DNA of 64,000 nt. Source: Streptomyces sp. MP131-18. GTDB taxonomy: Bacteria; Actinomycetota; Actinomycetes; Streptomycetales; Streptomycetaceae. Shown in pieces: positions 59,697-64,000 of this stretch. Below the pieces are notes generated by a model that did not search any database, was not told where the DNA came from, and worked only from the letters and a program-made list of their open reading frames with translations. The stretch covers positions 3,981,656 through 4,045,655 of the forward strand of contig NZ_LZNS01000001.1 of assembly GCF_001984575.1 (NCBI RefSeq). Direction: 5' to 3'. A program made the position numbers and the translations under genes. Positions within the stretch are counted from its first letter, which is position 1, and the number at the start of each line of letters is the position of its first letter.

Positions 59697-60644
59697 TCAG
59701 ACCGTTCCGGTGAGCTGGTGCAGCACGGCGTCGAGCAGGCCCTCGGCGTCCAGGTCGACGCCGCTGGTGCGCAGGAAGACGGCGTTCAGCAGCTGGTCGG
59801 TGGCGAGTTCGCCGGGGGCGCGGCGCTGGAGGAACGTCTGGATGAGGTCCTGGGCCGCGCCCAGCGCCTCGGGGCCGAGGTGCGCGGCGACGATGGCGCG
59901 CAGGCGTTCCTCGTCGGCGACGGGGAAGTCGAGGCGGACGCAGCGGCGCAGGAACGCGGGCGGGAAGTCGCGTTCGCCGTTGCTGGTGATGACGACGGCG
60001 GGGAACTCGGTGCAGTGCACGCGCCCGCTCGCGACGCCGACCTCCTCGCCCGCGTCGGCGGACAGCACGCGCACGACCGACTGCTCGGCGGGCAGCCGGA
60101 CCAGCTCGGGGATCTGGAAGTAGCCCTCCTCGAAGACGGTGAGCAGGTCGTTCGGCAGGTCCACGTCGCCCTTGTCCAGCTCGTCGACCAGCAGCACGCG
60201 CGGGCGCTCGCGCGGTACGAGCGCGGTGCCGAGCGGGCCCAGCCGGATGAAGCCGCCGATGGACGGCTCCGTCTCGCCGCGGTCGCGGCTGAGCGTGGTC
60301 TCGCGCAGGCGGCCGATCGCGTCGTACTGGTACAGCGCCTCCTGGATCGTGGAACGGCTGTTGACCGGCCACCGCAGCACTTCGCCGAGCCCCAGTTCGC
60401 CTGCGAGCGCGAACGCGAGGGACGACTTGCCCGTGCCCGCGGGGCCGGTCACCAGCAGCGGGCGGCGCAGGTGAAGCGCGGCGTTCACGACGTCGGCGTG
60501 CTCGCGGGAGATCAGGTACGGCAGCGGCCGGTCGGCCGGCACGTTCTTGAACCGGCGCCACGGCGGGGCCTCGGGCATGGTGACCGCGCGCTGTACGCCG
60601 TCCCCGTGGAAGATGCGCCAGGTGTCGCGGGGGACGCTGCTCAT
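59697..60644 (-). CDS. MoxR-type AAA+ ATPase
   Basis: 315 residues. Walker A GPAGTGKS at 67-74, Walker B LLVDELDK at 151-158, sensor 1 in VVITSNGERDFPPAF and Arg finger in RRCVRLDF. Belongs to the MoxR/YifB-like AAA group that acts with vWA proteins to remodel partners. The ATG overlaps the protease gene stop (ATGA). The central engine of the predicted ternary system. Confidence 0.9.
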   Translation of the reverse strand: MSSVPRDTWRIFHGDGVQRAVTMPEAPPWRRFKNVPADRPLPYLISREHADVVNAALHLRRPLLVTGPAGTGKSSLAFALAGELGLGEVLRWPVNSRSTIQEALYQYDAIGRLRETTLSRDRGETEPSIGGFIRLGPLGTALVPRERPRVLLVDELDKGDVDLPNDLLTVFEEGYFQIPELVRLPAEQSVVRVLSADAGEEVGVASGRVHCTEFPAVVITSNGERDFPPAFLRRCVRLDFPVADEERLRAIVAAHLGPEALGAAQDLIQTFLQRRAPGELATDQLLNAVFLRTSGVDLDAEGLLDAVLHQLTGTV

Positions 60645-62791
60645 GGGGCCTCCATGGGGTCCGAGAGGTGGAGCACGGGCACAGGGCGGTCGGCGTCGGC
60701 CCAGGCCAGGACGGGCCGGCCGGGGTACTCGTCCGGCCGGTGGACCGTTTTGGCGCGGTACGACCTGACGCCCTCGGGCAGTTCGCGCGGCGCGATCGCC
60801 GAGGCGTGGCGGACGGCGTGGGACTCCTGGCCGGTGCCGCGGTCCCAGACCACCACCGGTACCCCGACGGCGATGCACACCTGCACGACTTCGCTGCGGA
60901 CCCTGGCGGGCACGTCGACCGTGACGCGGACGGCGTCGAGCCGGTCCATGAGCGTGCCGTAGACGGCGCGCGCCCCGGCCGCCGCGTCCGAGACGTGGAT
61001 GGTCTCGCCGGTGTCGAGGCACCGCCAGCGGTGCCGCCAGTCGGGGAGGAACCGCTCGTGGCGGCGCAGCAGTTCGGGGCAGTGCACGACGAGCGGGTAT
61101 TCGGCGCCGAGCACGCCGGGGATCAGGCCGTCAGGGCCCGGACTCTCCCACTCGTCGACGGGCAGGTCGAGCGCGGCCCGATCCACCAGGACCTCCACCA
61201 GCGGCCGGGCGTGCCCGGGGGCGGCGCGGGCGAGCGGTTCGAGCACGCGCAGCACCTCCTCGGCGACCGCGGCCGCGGTGAGGGGCCGGTCGCCGTGCCC
61301 CGACACCTGCCGCGGCCCGTCGCCCTCGTCGCACCAGATGCGCAGCCGGTGGCCGTCCTCGGCGGTGGCGAGCCCCACCAGCACGCGCGGCGGGCCGGAC
61401 CGCGCCGCCAGGTGCGCGGCCCAGTCGTCGGCGTCCGCGCGGCGTTCGCGCAGCGCGGGGCGCGGGATGCCGAGCCGGGCCCCCACGCCGTCGCACCACA
61501 GCCGCAGCCCGGCGCGCTGGGAGGGCGGGCAGACCACGGCGAGGTATTCGGCGAGGCGCAGCAGCGCGGGCACGCGGGGCCGGTCCTCGGGCGATCTGCC
61601 GTCGCCGGAGAACCGTTCGAGGTGGAGCAGCAGGGCCGCGGTGTCGTCGGTGGCGGGCAGGGCCGCCATGGTCGGCAGCGCGGCGCGGACGGCCTGCGGG
61701 ATGCGGGCGGTGACGGCGGCGGGCACGGCGGCCAGCAGGGCGAGCAGCCGGCGGTGCTCGCCGGGCGAGAGCAGCAGCGGAACGGCGGACCATTGGCCGG
61801 TGGCGACCAGCTGTCCCGCGGCGGGGGACCTCTGGGCGTGCAGGATCTCGCTGAGCGCCGCGAGCGCCCGCGGCTCGGTCAGCAGGGTGTGGGCGAGTGC
61901 GCGGGAGCCGAGGTGGCCCTCGCGCGGGGGCGCCGTTCCGCAGCGTTCCGCGATCTCCGCGGCGAGGTCCCGGTGGTTCAGCGAGGAGCCGAGCGCCCGG
62001 TCGAGCAGGTCGCACAGGTCGGGGTAGGCGGGGTCGTCCAGGCCGGCCACGTCGGTGTGGAACAGCGACTGGGCGCCGACGGCGCGCAGTTCGCGTTCGA
62101 TCCGCTGCCACGGGATGGACCAGCTGCGGCGGATGACGTGCCCGGGGTCGTGGGCCGGCGGCCCGCCGGTGACGGGGTCGTCGGGCGGCCTGCTGTGCGC
62201 GGCGACGATGCCGACGACGGCGTTGTCGCCGCCCGACCACAGCGGGCCCCCGCTGTAGGCGGGGCCGATCGACATGCCGGTTGGCTCGCCGTCCAGGTAA
62301 CCGACGCGTTCGTCGCAGGACTTGATGCGGGCGTCGGAGAACGAGCCGGGGAGCGCGGTGCCGTGCCAGGCGCGCACGTCCTGCCCCTCGCGCATCGCGG
62401 TCCAGGCGGGCGGGTCCACGGTGTCGGGCGCGAGTCCCGGCACGTGGAGGACGGCGAGGTCGCCGAGCCATTCGAGGTCGCCGCCGCGCGGCGGCCGGTC
62501 GCTGCCGTCCGTGCGGCGCGGCGGCACCCAGTACACGGTGCGGCCGGTGAGGCGCTGCGTGCCGAAGGGGCCGTGGAACACGAGCGGAACGTGTACGCGC
62601 CCCGGCCGCCTGCCGTCGAAGGGGCCGCGGCCGATGGCGTCGTTGACGACGTGCGCGCAGGTGAGCAGGTGCTGCCCGGCGAGCAGCACACCGGCGCCTG
62701 CGGCCTTCCCGTCGTCGGTGCGCAGGACGGAGACCACGCTGTGGCGCGGGTCGGCCGGACGCGGGGTGGAAGGGGACGGGGACGGGGTCAC
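60641..62791 (-). CDS. trypsin-like protease with VMAP-type C-terminal region
   Basis: 716 residues. A trypsin-like domain at 15-235 has catalytic His47 (LLTCAHVV), Asp111 (WLGDLAVL) and Ser180 (GPAYSGGPLW). A helical middle domain (about 250-430) and a C-terminal domain (about 460-700) with WEGGVPVVVWDR-like VCIAVGVPVVVWDRGTGQES follow, resembling VMAP-M and VMAP-C. No signal peptide, so it acts in the cytosol. GTG 62791 overlaps the upstream stop (GTGA). Confidence 0.85.
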   Translation of the reverse strand: MTPSPSPSTPRPADPRHSVVSVLRTDDGKAAGAGVLLAGQHLLTCAHVVNDAIGRGPFDGRRPGRVHVPLVFHGPFGTQRLTGRTVYWVPPRRTDGSDRPPRGGDLEWLGDLAVLHVPGLAPDTVDPPAWTAMREGQDVRAWHGTALPGSFSDARIKSCDERVGYLDGEPTGMSIGPAYSGGPLWSGGDNAVVGIVAAHSRPPDDPVTGGPPAHDPGHVIRRSWSIPWQRIERELRAVGAQSLFHTDVAGLDDPAYPDLCDLLDRALGSSLNHRDLAAEIAERCGTAPPREGHLGSRALAHTLLTEPRALAALSEILHAQRSPAAGQLVATGQWSAVPLLLSPGEHRRLLALLAAVPAAVTARIPQAVRAALPTMAALPATDDTAALLLHLERFSGDGRSPEDRPRVPALLRLAEYLAVVCPPSQRAGLRLWCDGVGARLGIPRPALRERRADADDWAAHLAARSGPPRVLVGLATAEDGHRLRIWCDEGDGPRQVSGHGDRPLTAAAVAEEVLRVLEPLARAAPGHARPLVEVLVDRAALDLPVDEWESPGPDGLIPGVLGAEYPLVVHCPELLRRHERFLPDWRHRWRCLDTGETIHVSDAAAGARAVYGTLMDRLDAVRVTVDVPARVRSEVVQVCIAVGVPVVVWDRGTGQESHAVRHASAIAPRELPEGVRSYRAKTVHRPDEYPGRPVLAWADADRPVPVLHLSDPMEAP

Positions 62792-63189
62792 GGCGCGGCC
62801 GTCACCGCCGGCTGCCAGGTGGCGGTGACGGTGAGGTGGGCCCGGCCGCCGCTCTCCACGAGGCCGAGCTTGAGATCGTTGCCGATCTCGACGCCGAATT
62901 CCACGGTGATCTCCTGCGGGGGGTGCTCGGTGGCGGAGACGGCGCCGTGCACCTCTTCGAGAAGGGGGCCGAGCGGGCCGAGGGCGGCGCGCAGGGTCCC
63001 GGTGGCCAGGCGCCGCGCGGCGGCGCGGCCCCGGCCGACGGGGACGCTGCCGCCGAAGCCCTCGGGCAGGTCCCGCTCGTCCTCCGGGGCGTCGTGGGGA
63101 CCGGCGTACGGGTCCGCGGCACCCTCGGGGGCGAGGCGGACGCGGACCGAGGTGCCGTCGCGCAGCTCTAGCTCAGCGTGTCCAGACAT
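62788..63189 (-). CDS. trypsin co-occurring domain protein (CU044_2847 type)
   Basis: 133 residues. Reads MSGHAELELRDGTSVRVRLA with a conserved core TVEFGVEIGNDLKLGLVESG followed by AHLTVTATW. This beta-rich small domain accompanies intracellular trypsin-like proteases (trypco family). It may be a substrate, inhibitor or trigger. First gene of the operon; its stop overlaps the protease start. Confidence 0.82.
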   Translation of the reverse strand: MSGHAELELRDGTSVRVRLAPEGAADPYAGPHDAPEDERDLPEGFGGSVPVGRGRAAARRLATGTLRAALGPLGPLLEEVHGAVSATEHPPQEITVEFGVEIGNDLKLGLVESGGRAHLTVTATWQPAVTAAP

Positions 63190-63246
63190 GCATGGATTGT
63201 GCCGAGAACTCGTCGCCCCTGACCAGCGATTGACGAGAAAGGGGGA

Positions 63247-63280
63247 AGGGCCCGGCGCGCGGGGGGTCGCGCCGGGCCCT
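63247..63280 (-). terminator. strong hairpin terminator
   Basis: AGGGCCCGGCGCG at 63247-63259 pairs perfectly with its complement at 63268-63280, leaving an 8-base loop. No U-tract follows, as is common in streptomycetes. It would end the acyl-CoA dehydrogenase transcript 69 bases after its stop and insulate the conflict operon. Confidence 0.75.
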
Positions 63281-63348
63281 GGTGGGCGGCCGGTCGGACG
63301 GGGCGGTCGACCGGCGCCTGGCGGGTGGGGCTCGAAGGAGCCCGGGGG

Positions 63349-64000
63349 TCAGAAGGCCGACTCGTCCAGGTCCATCAGGGAGAGGTCGGTCGTCTCGGCG
63401 ACGGTACGCGATACGGCGACGCCGGGCAGGACGGTGGCGGCGAAGTGCCGGGCCGCGGCGATCTTGCCCGCGTAGAACGCCCGGTCGCGCTCCGGCGCCT
63501 CCGGCAGCTTCCCGGCCGCGACGGCCGCGCCGCGCAGCAGCAGGTAGCCGACGATCACGTCACCGGAGGACAGCAGGAACGCCGTGGTGTTGAGCCCGAC
63601 CTTGTAGAGGGAACGGACGTCCTTCTCGGTGGCGGCGAGGTCGGTCAGCAGCACGCCGACGGTGGCCTCCAGGTCGGCGACGGCGCGGGTGAGCTGGTCG
63701 CGGGCGGCGGCCAGGCTCTCGCCGCCCGGCGCCTCGGCGAGGAACTTCTTGATCTCCTCGGCCAGTGCGGTGAGCGCGACGCCCTGGTTGCGGACGATCT
63801 TGCGGAAGAAGAAGTCCTGGCCCTGGATGGCGGTGGTGCCCTCGTAGAGCGTGTCGATCTTGGCGTCCCTGATGTACTGCTCGATCGGGTACTCCTGGAG
63901 GTACCCGGAGCCGCCCAGCGTCTGGAGGGACTCGGCCAGTTGTGCGTAGGACCGCTCGGAGCCGTAGCCCTTGACGATGGGCAGCAGCAGGTCGTTCCGC
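63349..64000 (-). CDS. acyl-CoA dehydrogenase, C-terminal part
   Basis: At least 217 residues, 5' end outside the window. The frame includes LLLPIVKGYGSERSYAQLAE, QTLGGSGYLQEYPIEQYIRD and DTLYEGTTAIQGQDFFFRKI, the C-terminal helical domain of acyl-CoA dehydrogenases with the long AcDH_C tail. FAD enzyme of fatty acid or branched acyl-CoA oxidation. The stop TGA is at 63351-63349. Confidence 0.92.
   Translation of the reverse strand, partial: RNDLLLPIVKGYGSERSYAQLAESLQTLGGSGYLQEYPIEQYIRDAKIDTLYEGTTAIQGQDFFFRKIVRNQGVALTALAEEIKKFLAEAPGGESLAAARDQLTRAVADLEATVGVLLTDLAATEKDVRSLYKVGLNTTAFLLSSGDVIVGYLLLRGAAVAAGKLPEAPERDRAFYAGKIAAARHFAATVLPGVAVSRTVAETTDLSLMDLDESAF

Noticed and set aside
1..64000. CRISPR array, rRNA or prophage structural genes
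   Set aside because: No regularly spaced repeats, rRNA-like sequence or phage head/tail genes were seen.

Overview
The window is high-GC actinobacterial DNA, almost certainly from Streptomyces or a close relative. Supporting signs are very GC-rich third codon positions, many GTG starts, repeated ATGA/GTGA stop-start overlaps, XRE plus DUF397 pairs, a mycothiol-dependent-type enzyme, the proteasome activator Bpa and paired branched-chain 2-oxoacid dehydrogenase (bkd) operons. All calls come from reading the sequence; no database search was run.

Layout. 1-6041: end of an HxlR-type regulator, a J-domain protein, a rhodanese, an aminotransferase and a leftward paaABCDE operon (phenylacetyl-CoA epoxidase). 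6173-10129: a DUF5819/HTTM pair (the HTTM gene reads with a one-base frameshift), a TrmH-type methyltransferase, and a divergent Lrp/LysE pair. 10145-13684: dnaE. 13890-20136: a composite accessory stretch with an AT-richer SLATT/DUF4231-type membrane protein carrying two TTA codons, a decayed GntR gene with coupled small ORFs, an XRE-TPR regulator with a creatininase-like enzyme, and an alpha/beta hydrolase. 20240-24665: a pterin dehydratase remnant, paaN, a divergent TetR regulator that is probably PaaR, an 11-bp tandem repeat, a bacterial nitric oxide synthase and an Lrp-type regulator.

24814-31392: bkd operon 2, then a coupled mobA-like/moeA/potassium channel set. 31552-36227: NAD(P)-binding protein with divergent TetR, phosphotransferase, zinc-finger protein, XRE/DUF397 pair and small genes. 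36241-38040: a complete IS200/IS605 element with tnpA and tnpB. 38070-44547: quinone oxidoreductase, secreted protein, PadR-controlled ABC exporter with a probably leaderless promoter, and bpa. 44615-54744: bkd operon 1, a response regulator, a phosphotransferase, two divergent Ser/Thr kinases and a DinB/maleylpyruvate-isomerase-like protein.

55024-63189: the most interesting block. A leftward operon encodes a trypsin-co-occurring small protein, a trypsin-like protease with a long C-terminal region, a MoxR-type AAA+ ATPase, a large SAV_2336-like protein (vWA, degenerate kinase, ParA-like) and an M18 aminopeptidase. It matches the architecture of the predicted vWA-MoxR-VMAP conflict systems. 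A strong hairpin separates it from the acyl-CoA dehydrogenase that runs off the right edge.

Functional links. The two paa loci, 14 kb apart, share the palindrome ACCGNNCGNNCGGT, which supports one PaaR-like repressor for both. A third, weaker copy lies before bkd operon 2. Both bkd operons would produce acyl-CoA starters for branched fatty acids.
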